A DNA stretch of 64,000 bases from Patulibacter sp. SYSU D01012 (GTDB lineage: Bacteria > Actinomycetota > Thermoleophilia > Solirubrobacterales > Solirubrobacteraceae), in the NCBI RefSeq assembly GCF_017916475.1, contig NZ_JAFMTB010000002.1, positions 620,001-684,000 of the forward strand. Reading direction: 5' to 3'. Made by a program: the position numbers and the translations under genes. The notes below the pieces were generated by a model. It made no database searches and was not told where the DNA came from. It saw only the letters and a list, made by a program, of their open reading frames with translations. Below are positions 23,392-31,132 of this stretch, one piece after another (position 1 is the stretch's first letter; each line of letters starts with the position of its first letter).

Positions 23392-23742
23392 TCAGTCCTC
23401 GAGCAGGGCGTTGAGCAGCGCGCCGCCCTCGCGGGCCAGGCGCGAGCGGGGCACGACCTGGTCCAGGCCGACCTCGAGGGCCACGGCCCGCACCTCGGGC
23501 TCGACGTGGGCGAAGGACGCCAGGACGGGGACGCCGGGCGGGCGGACGTCGGCGATGTCCTCCGCCGTCTCCGCCCCGTCGACGGACAGGTCGGCGACGA
23601 TCGCCCCCACGTCGTCCTCGGCGAGCAGGCGGGCGAGCCCGTCGACGTCGGGCACGAGCAGCGGCTCGTGGCCCGCCGCACGGACGAGCTCGACGGCCTG
23701 GGAGCCGAACATCAGGTCCGGCACGACGACGGCGACGCGCAT
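23392..23742 (-). CDS. Stand-alone degenerate receiver-like protein
   Basis: A 116-residue protein with the alpha/beta rhythm of a response-regulator receiver. The central Asp of VADLSVDG (about residue 46) sits at the phospho-acceptor position. The acidic pair normally found after strand 1 is replaced (VVVPDLMFG has one Asp), and the Lys after strand 5 is Arg (VVPRSR). It may therefore bind partners without normal phosphorylation. It lies 16 bases downstream of another small unknown gene on the same strand. Confidence 0.6.
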   Translation of the reverse strand: MRVAVVVPDLMFGSQAVELVRAAGHEPLLVPDVDGLARLLAEDDVGAIVADLSVDGAETAEDIADVRPPGVPVLASFAHVEPEVRAVALEVGLDQVVPRSRLAREGGALLNALLED

Positions 23743-23758
23743 CGCTGCGCTCCCCGCG

Positions 23759-24124
23759 TCAGTGCGCGCGAAGGCGCCGGAACTCCTCGCGCGCCGACTC
23801 GCCGCGACCCCACATCGACACGACCTCGGCCCGGCCGACGCGCACGTCGCGCACCTCGAGCTCGCCCGTGATCGACGCCTCGTCCAGCAGCGAGAGGGCC
23901 GTCAGCACGGCCGTCGGCGCCGCGGCGTGGCCGAAGCGGTGCGCGACGAGGATGTGCCAGTGCCAGTCGTTGCGCGTGTACGGCTGGGCGTTGCACGTCG
24001 GGGCCAGGTACGTCGCGGCCTCGACGTAGCGGTCCTCGTCCGCGATCCGCAGGTCGAGCGACAGGTCGGTCCAGTCGTCGGGCAGGGAGTCCAGGACCGC
24101 CTGGAAGGTCTTCGCGAGCGCCAT
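23759..24124 (-). CDS. Conserved hypothetical protein
   Basis: A 121-residue soluble protein (MALAKTFQAVLDSLPDDWTD...) with a Trp/His-rich middle (RNDWHWHILVAHRFGHAAAP), which could bind a metal or heme, and an Arg/Glu-rich helical C-terminus. I do not recognise the family. The start ATG 24124 is supported by TACAGT at 24132-24137, seven bases upstream, with only G residues between. Probably cotranscribed with the receiver-like gene 16 bases downstream. Confidence 0.6.
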   Translation of the reverse strand: MALAKTFQAVLDSLPDDWTDLSLDLRIADEDRYVEAATYLAPTCNAQPYTRNDWHWHILVAHRFGHAAAPTAVLTALSLLDEASITGELEVRDVRVGRAEVVSMWGRGESAREEFRRLRAH

Positions 24125-24131
24125 CCCCCCC

Positions 24132-24137
24132 ACTGTA
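24132..24137 (-). promoter_or_regulatory. -10 box (TACAGT), leaderless type
   Basis: TACAGT followed by seven G residues and then the ATG of the hypothetical gene. The G run may instead serve as a ribosome-binding site if transcription starts earlier. Confidence 0.45.
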
Positions 24138-24241
24138 CCGCGGGGCCCCGCGCGCGCGAACCGGGCCGATCCGCCCCGTCCCCGGCCTCGACCGTCCGTC
24201 CGGACGGGGCCGCGGGCGGCCGGCGCTACGCTCGGGACGAG

Positions 24242-25306
24242 ATGCTCGACCTGCCCCAGGATCCCGTCCCCGCGACCGGTCCGGACCCCGAGCGGCTGGC
24301 GCGCGAGCACGCCCAGGCGTCCACGGGCGCCGCGCTGGTGGACCGCTCCGCCGCCGGCAAGCTGGCGCTGACGGGCGCCGAGGCCCGCGCGTTCCTGACC
24401 GGGCAGGTCACCGCGGACGTCGAGGCGCTGACGCCGGGGCACGGGACCTACGCGGCGCTGCTGACGCCGAAGGGCAAGATCGTCGCGGACCTGCGGATCC
24501 TCGCGCTCCCGGGCGCGGGCGAGGACGACGGCGAGCTGCTCCTGCTCTGCGAGCGCTCGGGCCTGCAGGCGCTGTTCGACCACCTGCGCCGGCACCTCAT
24601 CGGCTACGCGGCCGAGCTGCACAAGCGCACGCTGCAGACCGGCCTGCTGTCGCTCGCCGGGCCGCGGGCGCTCGGCGTGCTCGACGGCGCCGCGCGCGAG
24701 CTGCCGGGCGACGAGCACGCCGCGGTGCGCGCCGAGATCGACGGCGTGCCGGCGCTGCTCGTGCGGACCGACGTCGGGGTCGACCTGCTGCCCGACGCCG
24801 CGCGGACGGACGAGCTGCGCGCGGCGCTCGAGGCCCGCGGTGCCGTCGCGGTGTCCGAGGAGGCGCTCGAGATCCTGCGCGTCGAGCGCGGCCGCCCGCG
24901 CCTGCACCACGAGATGGACGAGGGCGTCATGCCCGCCGAGGTGGGCATCGTCGAGCGCGCCGTCAGCTTCACGAAGGGCTGCTACGTCGGGCAGGAGACG
25001 GTCGCGCGCCTGCACTGGCGCGGGCGCCCCAACCGCCATCTGCGCGGGCTGGAGCTCGACCGGCCCGTGCCGGTCGGCAGCCCGATCCTCGAGGACGGCC
25101 GCGAGCTGGGGCGCGTCACCACGTCCGTCGTCTCGCCCGTGCGCGGTCCGATCGCGCTCGCCCTCGTGCGCCGCGAGGTCGAGCCGGGGGCCACCGTGGT
25201 GCTGCGGCCCGCCGAGGGCGGCCCCACGACCGCGCGCGTCGTCGCCCTCCCCTTCGGGCCGGCGGACGGGTCGGACGGCGACGGGCCGGCGCCGGTCACC
25301 GCCTGA
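24242..25306 (+). CDS. ygfZ: Folate-binding protein YgfZ (Fe-S cluster maintenance)
   Basis: A 354-residue GcvT-like tetrahydrofolate-binding protein. The diagnostic YgfZ motif KGCYVGQETVARLHWRG lies at about residues 243-259; its Cys is the conserved redox residue. The N-terminal half (LVDRSAAGKLALTGAEARAFL) matches the folate-binding domain and the C-terminal barrel ends at about 340. It helps repair or maintain certain Fe-S enzymes. The start is ATG 24242, with TACGCT at 24227-24232 nine bases upstream. Confidence 0.92.
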   Translation: MLDLPQDPVPATGPDPERLAREHAQASTGAALVDRSAAGKLALTGAEARAFLTGQVTADVEALTPGHGTYAALLTPKGKIVADLRILALPGAGEDDGELLLLCERSGLQALFDHLRRHLIGYAAELHKRTLQTGLLSLAGPRALGVLDGAARELPGDEHAAVRAEIDGVPALLVRTDVGVDLLPDAARTDELRAALEARGAVAVSEEALEILRVERGRPRLHHEMDEGVMPAEVGIVERAVSFTKGCYVGQETVARLHWRGRPNRHLRGLELDRPVPVGSPILEDGRELGRVTTSVVSPVRGPIALALVRREVEPGATVVLRPAEGGPTTARVVALPFGPADGSDGDGPAPVTA

Positions 25307-25507
25307 GCCGCCGGCGGGACGGAGCGGCCCGGCCCGCGTCGTGGCCCGCTCGCGGGGCGCGCGGTCGGCGACCGCCCGGACGACGGTCGCGCGGCGGATC
25401 TCCGTGACCGTCCGCACGTACCGCGTCGATGCGCGTCGCGACCTCGGGTAGGGTTGCGGGCAGCCGCCCCGCGAACGCGGGCGGACCGCAGGCACGGAGG
25501 AGAGCAC

Positions 25508-25927
25508 GTGGGGCGCAGGACGATCGCGGTGGTGTGCACGGGGCTGGCGGCGGCCGGGGGGCTGACCGCCTGCGGGCGCACCGACCCGGCCGACAAGCCG
25601 AACGCGTCCCGGCCGCCGACGCAGCTCCAGCTCAGCGCGGCGATCACGGACCGCGGGGTGAGCCTGTCCCCCGACGCGGTCGGCGGCGGCCCGGTGCGGA
25701 TCGTCATCAACAACCTGACGCAGCGGAGCCTGCGTCCGCGCCTGACCCGCGGCGGCGGCCCGACGGCGAGCACGCGCCGTCGGGTCGCCCCCGGCGGCGT
25801 CGCGACGATCCAGGCCGACCTGCGCAAGGGCGCCTACCGGCTGACCGCCGGCGACGCCGTCGCGCCCGCGCAGCTGACCGTCGGCCGCCGGCGGCCGAGC
25901 GCGGACGGCGAGCTGCTGCTGCCCTGA
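25508..25927 (+). CDS. Small lipoprotein, unknown function
   Basis: A 139-residue protein starting at GTG 25508, chosen because GGAGG at 25496-25500 is a textbook Shine-Dalgarno seven bases upstream. A basic N-terminus, a hydrophobic run and the lipobox LTAC at about residues 17-20 predict a lipid-anchored exported protein. The mature part is short and mostly beta (VRIVINNLTQRSLRPRL; YRLTAGD), resembling cupredoxin-like or FixG-tail beta domains, but no metal ligands were found. It stands alone; the 200 bases before it and the 170 after hold nothing obvious. Confidence 0.65.
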   Translation: MGRRTIAVVCTGLAAAGGLTACGRTDPADKPNASRPPTQLQLSAAITDRGVSLSPDAVGGGPVRIVINNLTQRSLRPRLTRGGGPTASTRRRVAPGGVATIQADLRKGAYRLTAGDAVAPAQLTVGRRRPSADGELLLP

Positions 25928-26086
25928 CCCCGGGGCCACCGGAGGGCTTCCGCGCCGCGCGCGGCGGCCCCCGGAGCGGTGCGCGAGCGGGCGCGCGGCG
26001 GGGCGACGAGGCGCGCGCGCAGGCCGCGAATCCCCCGGTGGCGACAGGGGCGCGTACACGGCACCACCCTCCCCCCGATCGGTGGG

Positions 26087-26092
26087 TAGGGT
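26087..26092 (+). promoter_or_regulatory. -10 box (TAGGGT) of ccr, leaderless type
   Basis: TAGGGT ends seven bases before the ATG of ccr, with no Shine-Dalgarno in between. Confidence 0.5.
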
Positions 26093-26099
26093 TCCGCCG

Positions 26100-27368
26100 A
26101 TGAGCGCCGATCTCACGACTCTGCACACCGCACGCACCGCGCCCGGGGAGCTGCCGGGGACGATGTCCGCGTGGGTCATCCGCGAGGACCGCCTCGGGGA
26201 GCCGAAGGACGCCATCCAGCTCGAGGAGGTCGACGTCCCGGAGCCCGGCGCGTTCGAGGTGATCGTCCGCGTGATGGCCGCGGGCGTGAACTTCAACAAC
26301 GTCTGGGCGGCGCTCGGTCAGCCCATCTCGATCTTCCGCTACGGCGACCACCCCGAGACCGGCCACCACATCGGCGGCTCGGACGCGTCGGGCGTCGTCT
26401 GGAAGGTCGGCGACGGCGTCACGCGCTGGAAGCCGGGCGACGAGGTCGTCGTGCACTGCAACCAGGCCTCCTACGAGGACGTCGAGGTCCACGGCCTCGA
26501 CCCGCTCGCCGCGCCGTCGCAGCGGATCTGGGGCTACGAGACGACGTGGGGCTCGTTCGCCGAGTTCTGCAAGGTCCAGGCCCAGCAGCTGCTGCCGAAG
26601 CCGAAGCACCTGTCCTGGGCCGAGGCGGCCTCGTACGGCCTGACGTACTTCACCGCCTACCGCATGCTCATGGACCAGGCGAACATGCAGGCGGGCGACA
26701 AGGTCCTCGTCTGGGGCGCCGCGGGCGGCCTGGGCGTCTTCGCGCTGCAGCTGGCGAAGGCCGCCGGCGCGGACGCGGTCGGCGTCGTGTCGAGCGACGA
26801 GAAGGGCAAGCTCGTCGAGCAGCTCGGCGCCGTCGGCTACATCAACCGCAACGAGTTCGCGGGCATGATGCGCAAGGGCGGCGAGACCCCCGAGGAGGAG
26901 AAGGCGCGCTTCAAGACCTCGCGCGCGTTCTCCAACCGCGTCGCCGAGCTGCTGGGCGGCGAGCAGCCGAACATCGTCTTCGAGCACGTCGGCAAGGCCA
27001 CCTTCCCCACGTCCGTCCTGACGGTCCGCCCGTTCGGCAAGGTCGTGATCTGCGGCGCGACGTCGGGCTACAACCTGGACTTCGACGTCCGCTACCTGTG
27101 GATGAAGCAGAAGGAGATCATCGGCTCCCACTTCGCCAACGCGTGGGAGTCGACCCGCGCGAACGCCCTGATCGACGAGGGCAAGATCCGTCCGGTGCTC
27201 TGGAAGACGCTGCCGTTCGACGAGGTCGCCAACGCCCACCAGCTGCTGCGCGACAACCAGCACCTGGGCAAGATCGCGATCCTCGTCGGCGCGAAGGACG
27301 AGGACGAGGGCCGCGAGGAGACGACGCCGGCCCGTCCGGGCGCCATCCGCGCCGAGGTCGGCGCCTGA
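26100..27368 (+). CDS. ccr: Crotonyl-CoA carboxylase/reductase
   Basis: A 422-residue medium-chain dehydrogenase that reductively carboxylates crotonyl-CoA to ethylmalonyl-CoA with NADPH. GroES-like catalytic domain about residues 30-180, with the CO2-pocket Asn in AAGVNFNNVWAALG. The Rossmann part has VLVWGAAGGLGVFALQ, and IIGSHFAN carries the His that helps hold CO2 in characterised Ccr enzymes. WGYETTWGSFAEF supplies the neighbouring Phe/Glu region. This is the key step of the ethylmalonyl-CoA pathway or of butyryl-type extender units. The mutase for its product (meaA) is 3.8 kb downstream on the same strand. Confidence 0.93.
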   Translation: MSADLTTLHTARTAPGELPGTMSAWVIREDRLGEPKDAIQLEEVDVPEPGAFEVIVRVMAAGVNFNNVWAALGQPISIFRYGDHPETGHHIGGSDASGVVWKVGDGVTRWKPGDEVVVHCNQASYEDVEVHGLDPLAAPSQRIWGYETTWGSFAEFCKVQAQQLLPKPKHLSWAEAASYGLTYFTAYRMLMDQANMQAGDKVLVWGAAGGLGVFALQLAKAAGADAVGVVSSDEKGKLVEQLGAVGYINRNEFAGMMRKGGETPEEEKARFKTSRAFSNRVAELLGGEQPNIVFEHVGKATFPTSVLTVRPFGKVVICGATSGYNLDFDVRYLWMKQKEIIGSHFANAWESTRANALIDEGKIRPVLWKTLPFDEVANAHQLLRDNQHLGKIAILVGAKDEDEGREETTPARPGAIRAEVGA

Positions 27369-27443
27369 TGCAGGGCGCGCTCGCGTCCGCGCCGTCGCAC
27401 GGCGCGGACGCGATCCGCCCGGACGTGGGAGCATAGGGCGACC

Positions 27444-27845
27444 ATGTCGACGATCGTCTACGAGCTCCCGTGGTACGCGACGGGTCTGCGTGCTGACAAG
27501 CTCGCCGCCGCGCTGCAGGAGCTGACCCCCAAGCTGCTCGGGCTCGGCGCGCTCGAGGTGCGCGTCCTGCGCGCGCGGGACGACCAGTACCGCTTCCGCC
27601 AGTCCATCGTGGTGCCGGACAAGACCACGTGGGCCCGCCTGTGGAACTCGGAGACGTTCGTGCAGTTCCGCGCGACGAACACGAGCTTCCACCAGAAGCC
27701 GCTGAACTACGAGATCTACGCGCCGATCGCCCACGCGAGCGCCGAGGGCCTGACCGACGTCTTCGGCGACGAGCCCTTCGGCCCCGCGAAGGCCGCCGAG
27801 GACGAGCGCATCTCGGGCCAGCCGGTCCCGACGCAGAGCGGCTGA
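27444..27845 (+). CDS. Conserved hypothetical protein downstream of ccr
   Basis: A 133-residue soluble protein (STIVYELPWYATGLRADKLA...) that looks like an alpha/beta dimeric barrel-sized domain: YELPWYATG, LGALEVRVLRARDDQYRFRQSI, and a final NYEIYAPIAH. No catalytic motif was recognised. It begins 75 bases after ccr and ends before a strong terminator, so the two could be cotranscribed. A CATAGG box at 27432-27437 lies just before the ATG, so an own leaderless start is also possible. Confidence 0.6.
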   Translation: MSTIVYELPWYATGLRADKLAAALQELTPKLLGLGALEVRVLRARDDQYRFRQSIVVPDKTTWARLWNSETFVQFRATNTSFHQKPLNYEIYAPIAHASAEGLTDVFGDEPFGPAKAAEDERISGQPVPTQSG

Positions 27846-27867
27846 GCCGCCCGTCGCCCCCGCGGCA

Positions 27868-27900
27868 CGCGAACGGCCCGCCATCGGCGGGCCGTTCGCG
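27868..27900 (+). terminator. Strong intrinsic hairpin
   Basis: A perfect 15-bp stem (left arm CGCGAACGGCCCGCC) with a 3-base loop ATC, followed by TT. It is 23 bases after the stop of the hypothetical gene downstream of ccr. Confidence 0.75.
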
Positions 27901-27950
27901 TTCCGGGGACCGGGCCCGGCGGGACGGCCGCCGTCCGGCGGCCGCGGCGC

Positions 27951-28238
27951 TCAGGCCTGCTCGAGCGGCGCCATCGTCAGGCCGGCGCCGCGCAGCTGCT
28001 CCCAGTAGTGCTCGGCCAGCTCCTTGTGGCCGGTCCACACGATCGCCAGGCCGGTGCGGTGGATGCGGTCGGCGATCTGCAGGCCGGACTCGACGGTGAT
28101 GCCGGGGATGAAGCGGGCCAGCGCGACGGCCACGCCCTGGTGCGTGTTGTGGTCGTCGTCGCGGACGATCACGTTCCAGGAGCCGCCCAGCCCGGTGCCC
28201 GGGCCGGCGTGGCGTGTCTGCTCGATGGTCTGGCTCAC
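27951..28238 (-). CDS. clpS: ATP-dependent Clp protease adaptor ClpS
   Basis: A 95-residue N-degron adaptor that delivers proteins with bulky hydrophobic N-termini to ClpA/ClpC. The family core WNVIVRDDDHNTHQGV (about 21-36) contains the acidic residues that hold the N-terminal amine, and DRIHRTGLAIVWTGHKELAE carries the conserved His and the Clp-binding face. The start GTG 28238 was taken from length and from TACCCT at 28247-28252 eight bases upstream. No clp protease gene is nearby. Confidence 0.9.
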   Translation of the reverse strand: MSQTIEQTRHAGPGTGLGGSWNVIVRDDDHNTHQGVAVALARFIPGITVESGLQIADRIHRTGLAIVWTGHKELAEHYWEQLRGAGLTMAPLEQA

Positions 28239-28372
28239 GGTCGTGCAGGGTAGCGGTCGAGGGCCCGTACGCGACGGGCGCGGAAGGGCGGGGACGCGAC
28301 GCCGGCGGTGGCGACCACGCGACGCCGTCCCTCCAGGGTGGGCGACGCCCCGGCATGTGTCAAGGTGCGCGC

Positions 28373-28849
28373 GTGTCGACCGACGAGGCTCCCGTCCACG
28401 CCTACCGCACGACGCTCGCCTGGTCGGGGTCGACGGGCGTCGGCTACGAGGGCTACGACCGCGGCCACCGCGTCGCCGCCCCGCCGGCCGACGCGGCGCT
28501 GGAGCTCTCGTCGGACCCTGCGTTCCGCGGCGCACCCGAGCGGCTCAACCCGGAGCAGCTGCTCGTGGCGGCGGCCAGCTCGTGCCAGCTCCTCGCCTTC
28601 CTCGCCGTCGCCGCGCGCGCCCGGCTGGACGTCGTCGCCTACGCGGACGACGCGTCGGGCGAGATGCCGGAGCGCGGCCGCGCGACCCCCTGGCTCGAGC
28701 GGATCGTGCTGCGCCCGACCGTCACGGTCCGCGGCGACGTCTCCGAGGAGCGGCTGCGGAAGCTGACCGACCTGGCCCACCGCGAGTGCTTCGTCGCGGC
28801 GAGCCTGCGCTCCGAGATCGTCGTCGAGCCGACGTTCGTGCGCGCGTAG
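28373..28849 (+). CDS. OsmC/Ohr family peroxide-defence protein
   Basis: A 158-residue OsmC-like thiol peroxidase. The two redox cysteines are present: LVAAASSCQLLAFLA (about residue 70) and HRECFVAASL (about 143). These proteins reduce organic hydroperoxides, usually with dihydrolipoamide or other thiols. The start GTG 28373 was preferred (AAGG about eight bases upstream); ATG 28355 in the same frame is an alternative that adds six residues. It is divergent from clpS with about 134 bases between them. Confidence 0.88.
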   Translation: MSTDEAPVHAYRTTLAWSGSTGVGYEGYDRGHRVAAPPADAALELSSDPAFRGAPERLNPEQLLVAAASSCQLLAFLAVAARARLDVVAYADDASGEMPERGRATPWLERIVLRPTVTVRGDVSEERLRKLTDLAHRECFVAASLRSEIVVEPTFVRA

Positions 28850-28869
28850 ACCCCGGCCGGCGGGGCGCA

Positions 28870-28884
28870 CCGCCGCTTCGGCGG
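28870..28884. terminator. Short hairpin between convergent genes
   Basis: CCGCCG-CTT-CGGCGG, a 6-bp stem with a 3-base loop, in the 43-base gap between the convergent OsmC and MBL-fold genes. It is weak compared with the other hairpins here. Confidence 0.35.
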
Positions 28885-28892
28885 CCGCTGCC

Positions 28893-29786
28893 CTACGCCC
28901 CCGCGGCCGCGGGTCCGGTGCCGCCGCCCGGGGCCTCGGCCTCGCCGCGCTCGACGCGCTTCCAGTAGCGGTCCAGCCCCGCCCACAGGCCCTCGAACGG
29001 TCCGGCGGCGTAGTACGTCGGCAGGCCGTCCTCCCCCGCGCGCTCCAGCACCCAGCGGCGGATCCAGTCGGCCATGCCCTGCGCGTCGGTCGTGCGCGCC
29101 GCCTCGGTGAAGACGTCCAGGGAGTCGTGCATCGTGGCGATCTGGTCCATCGGGTCCTCCGTGGTGGTCCCGAAGTGCATGTAGGCCAGGGCGCGGGGCT
29201 CCCACGCCGCGACGGTCTCGAGCGACCGGTGCCAGAGCGGCGGGTCGATGTCGGGCGGCGGGGTCGGCGGCAGCGCCGGACCGCCGTCGATCCGGATGCC
29301 GGTCACGTCGCCCGTGTAGGCCACGCGGGTCGGCACGTGGAAGTACGAGACGTGGTGCTGCGCGTGGCCGGGCGTGTAGGCCACGCGCCACGGGCCCTCC
29401 TCCTCGCCGCCGCGGAGCACCCGGACGTTCTCCTCCGGCACGGGGATCACGCGGCCCCACAGCTCGTCGAAGTAGTCGCCGAAGACCTTGCGCGCGCTCG
29501 CGACGAGGCGGGTCGGGTCGATGAGGTGCTTCGCCCCCCGCTCGTGCACCCAGACCTCGGCGTGCGGGAAGCGCTCGAGCAGGGCCCCGGTGCCGCCCGC
29601 GTGGTCGAAGTGGATGTGCGTGAGCAGGATCGCGCGGGGCGTGCGGCCGTCGAGGGCGTCGAGCACGCGGCCGATCGTCTTCTCGCAGCCCGGGTCGACG
29701 ATGACGTCGTCGAACAGGTGGGCCGACATCGCCTTCGGCCGGCCCAGGTGCAGCAGGTCGACGGTGCGCGGCAGGTCCTCTCCCAT
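28893..29786 (-). CDS. Metallo-beta-lactamase-fold hydrolase
   Basis: A 297-residue MBL-fold enzyme. The metal motif THIHFDHAGG is at about residues 56-65, the third histidine in TPGHAQHHVS at about 138, the bridging Asp in AYTGDVTG and a late His in YMHFGT. This is a complete glyoxalase II-like di-metal site. The C-terminal 80 residues are helical, and no signal peptide is present. Natural substrate unknown. The start is ATG 29786; TAGGGT at 29793-29798 ends six bases upstream and overlaps the stop codon of the preceding flavoprotein gene. Both readthrough and independent transcription are possible. Confidence 0.88.
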   Translation of the reverse strand: MGEDLPRTVDLLHLGRPKAMSAHLFDDVIVDPGCEKTIGRVLDALDGRTPRAILLTHIHFDHAGGTGALLERFPHAEVWVHERGAKHLIDPTRLVASARKVFGDYFDELWGRVIPVPEENVRVLRGGEEEGPWRVAYTPGHAQHHVSYFHVPTRVAYTGDVTGIRIDGGPALPPTPPPDIDPPLWHRSLETVAAWEPRALAYMHFGTTTEDPMDQIATMHDSLDVFTEAARTTDAQGMADWIRRWVLERAGEDGLPTYYAAGPFEGLWAGLDRYWKRVERGEAEAPGGGTGPAAAGA

Positions 29787-29792
29787 GCCCCG

Positions 29793-29798
29793 ACCCTA
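29793..29798 (-). promoter_or_regulatory. -10 box (TAGGGT) inside the end of the preceding gene
   Basis: TAGGGT on the minus strand contains the TAG stop of the flavoprotein gene and ends six bases before the ATG of the MBL-fold gene. Confidence 0.4.
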
Positions 29799-30980
29799 TG
29801 CCCCCGGCGGCGCGGGCGCACGCCCGGGCGCCGGGGCGGATCCGTGCGGGGCGCCGGCGGCCCGCACGGGACCGTGCGCCTCGGGCAGGAGCGCGCTCAC
29901 GCGGCCGCCGGCGACCTTCGCGGGCGGCCACCACAGCGGGACCGACGAGACGGCGGTGCGCCACCCGTCGCCGTCGCGCCGCACCTCGACGTACGCGGCG
30001 CCGTCGCCGTCCAGGAGCGTCGCGCGGAGGACCGGTTCCGGCACCGGCGCGTCGTCGGCGGGCCCCAGCTCGACGTGGCGGAGCACGTCGCGCGCCGCCA
30101 CCTCGGCCTGCTGCAGCGCCAGGCCGCCCTGCTTGAGCGGGTGGTCGGCGGCGTCCCCGACGGCCCAGACCTCGTGCTCTCCGCGCACGCGCCCCCGCGC
30201 GTCGACGGGCAGGAAGCCCGCGGCGTCGCACGGCAGCCCGGGCACCGCGGGACCGGCCGGCACGGCGAGCGCCACCGCCGCGTCCACCGGCGGCGCCCCC
30301 TGCCACGGCAGCCACAACCGCCCGTCGGCCACGGCCTCGACGAACGTGCCCGTCCAGACGCCGACGTCATGCCGCTCCAGCAGCGCCGCGAGCGCCGCCC
30401 CCGCCGCGGGGCCGAGCGCCTGCAGCGGGGCCGCCTCGGCGGTCACGACCGCCACCCGCGGCGCGGCCGACCCGTGCCGCAGCAGCAGCGCCAGCTCGTA
30501 GGCCGGCAGCGTCCAGCGGACGCCGGCCGGCACCACGACGGCGACGCGGCCCACCTCGCCGGCGCGGACCCGGCGGCCGAGGGCCTCGAGCGCCGGCTCG
30601 TCCGCGGCCACGCCGAGCGTCACCGCGCCGTCGACGGCGCGCCGCGCGCGGGCGCCGGGCGCGAGGACCAGGGCGCGGTACGCGATGCGCTCGCCGTCCG
30701 CCGTCACGACGGCCCGGGCCGCGGCGTCGACGCCGGCGAGCCGGCCGAGCCGCAGGTCCAGGTCGTGCGCGGCGGCCACGGCGCGCAGGTCGGGCGGCGG
30801 GCCCGGCGCGTCGAGCAGCCCGGCGTACGCGGCCAGCGGCCGGTGGCGCAGGGTGGTCGACGCGCTCAGCAACGTCACGCGCAGCGGGCCGCGCGCCAGC
30901 TCGCGCAGCGCGAGCGCCGCCTCCACGCCGGCGGGACCGCCGCCGACGACGAGGACGTCGGTGTCGGTCGCGCGGCTCAT
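29796..30980 (-). CDS. FAD-dependent pyridine nucleotide-disulfide-type oxidoreductase
   Basis: A 394-residue flavoprotein of the NDH-2/sulfide:quinone reductase-like group. The FAD loop VLVVGGGPAGVEAALAL is at about residues 9-25, the NAD(P)-side strand VGRVAVVVPAG at about 140, and the second FAD motif EVWAVGDAADHPLK near 285. It lacks the paired catalytic cysteines needed for sulfide or disulfide chemistry, so a quinone- or nitrogen-linked reductase is more likely. The start is ATG 30980, TACCGT at 30987-30992 being six bases upstream. It precedes the MBL gene by nine bases. Confidence 0.8.
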   Translation of the reverse strand: MSRATDTDVLVVGGGPAGVEAALALRELARGPLRVTLLSASTTLRHRPLAAYAGLLDAPGPPPDLRAVAAAHDLDLRLGRLAGVDAAARAVVTADGERIAYRALVLAPGARARRAVDGAVTLGVAADEPALEALGRRVRAGEVGRVAVVVPAGVRWTLPAYELALLLRHGSAAPRVAVVTAEAAPLQALGPAAGAALAALLERHDVGVWTGTFVEAVADGRLWLPWQGAPPVDAAVALAVPAGPAVPGLPCDAAGFLPVDARGRVRGEHEVWAVGDAADHPLKQGGLALQQAEVAARDVLRHVELGPADDAPVPEPVLRATLLDGDGAAYVEVRRDGDGWRTAVSSVPLWWPPAKVAGGRVSALLPEAHGPVRAAGAPHGSAPAPGRAPAPPGA

Positions 30981-30986
30981 GGCCCG

Positions 30987-30992
30987 ACGGTA
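30987..30992 (-). promoter_or_regulatory. -10 box (TACCGT), leaderless type
   Basis: The box ends six bases before the ATG of the flavoprotein gene on the minus strand. Confidence 0.45.
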
Positions 30993-31120
30993 CGCCGCGC
31001 GGCCCGGCGCGGCGTCCGGCGGCGCTACGGACCCGGGCTCCGCAGTCCTCCGCGACCGGCGCCTCCTACCCGCGGTAGGGACAGCGCACGCGCCACGCCC
31101 CACGGCCGGGGGGTCCGGCA

Positions 31121-31126
31121 TACACT
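31121..31126 (+). promoter_or_regulatory. -10 box (TACACT) of meaA, leaderless type
   Basis: TACACT ends six bases before the ATG of meaA, so the transcript should begin at or next to the start codon. No B12 riboswitch-like structure is recognisable upstream, although the enzyme needs B12. Confidence 0.5.
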
Positions 31127-31132
31127 GCCGGG

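Noticed and set aside
23392-23742. A second CheY
   Set aside because: The acidic pair and the conserved Lys are missing and it lies far from the chemotaxis genes.
28893-30980. Sulfide-oxidation module (sulfide:quinone reductase + persulfide dioxygenase)
   Set aside because: The flavoprotein lacks the catalytic cysteines of sulfide:quinone reductases, and the MBL protein shows only a general di-metal site.
30981-31132. Cobalamin riboswitch before the B12-dependent mutase
   Set aside because: Only about 150 bases are available, no B12-box-like sequence was seen, and a -10 box sits right before the ATG.
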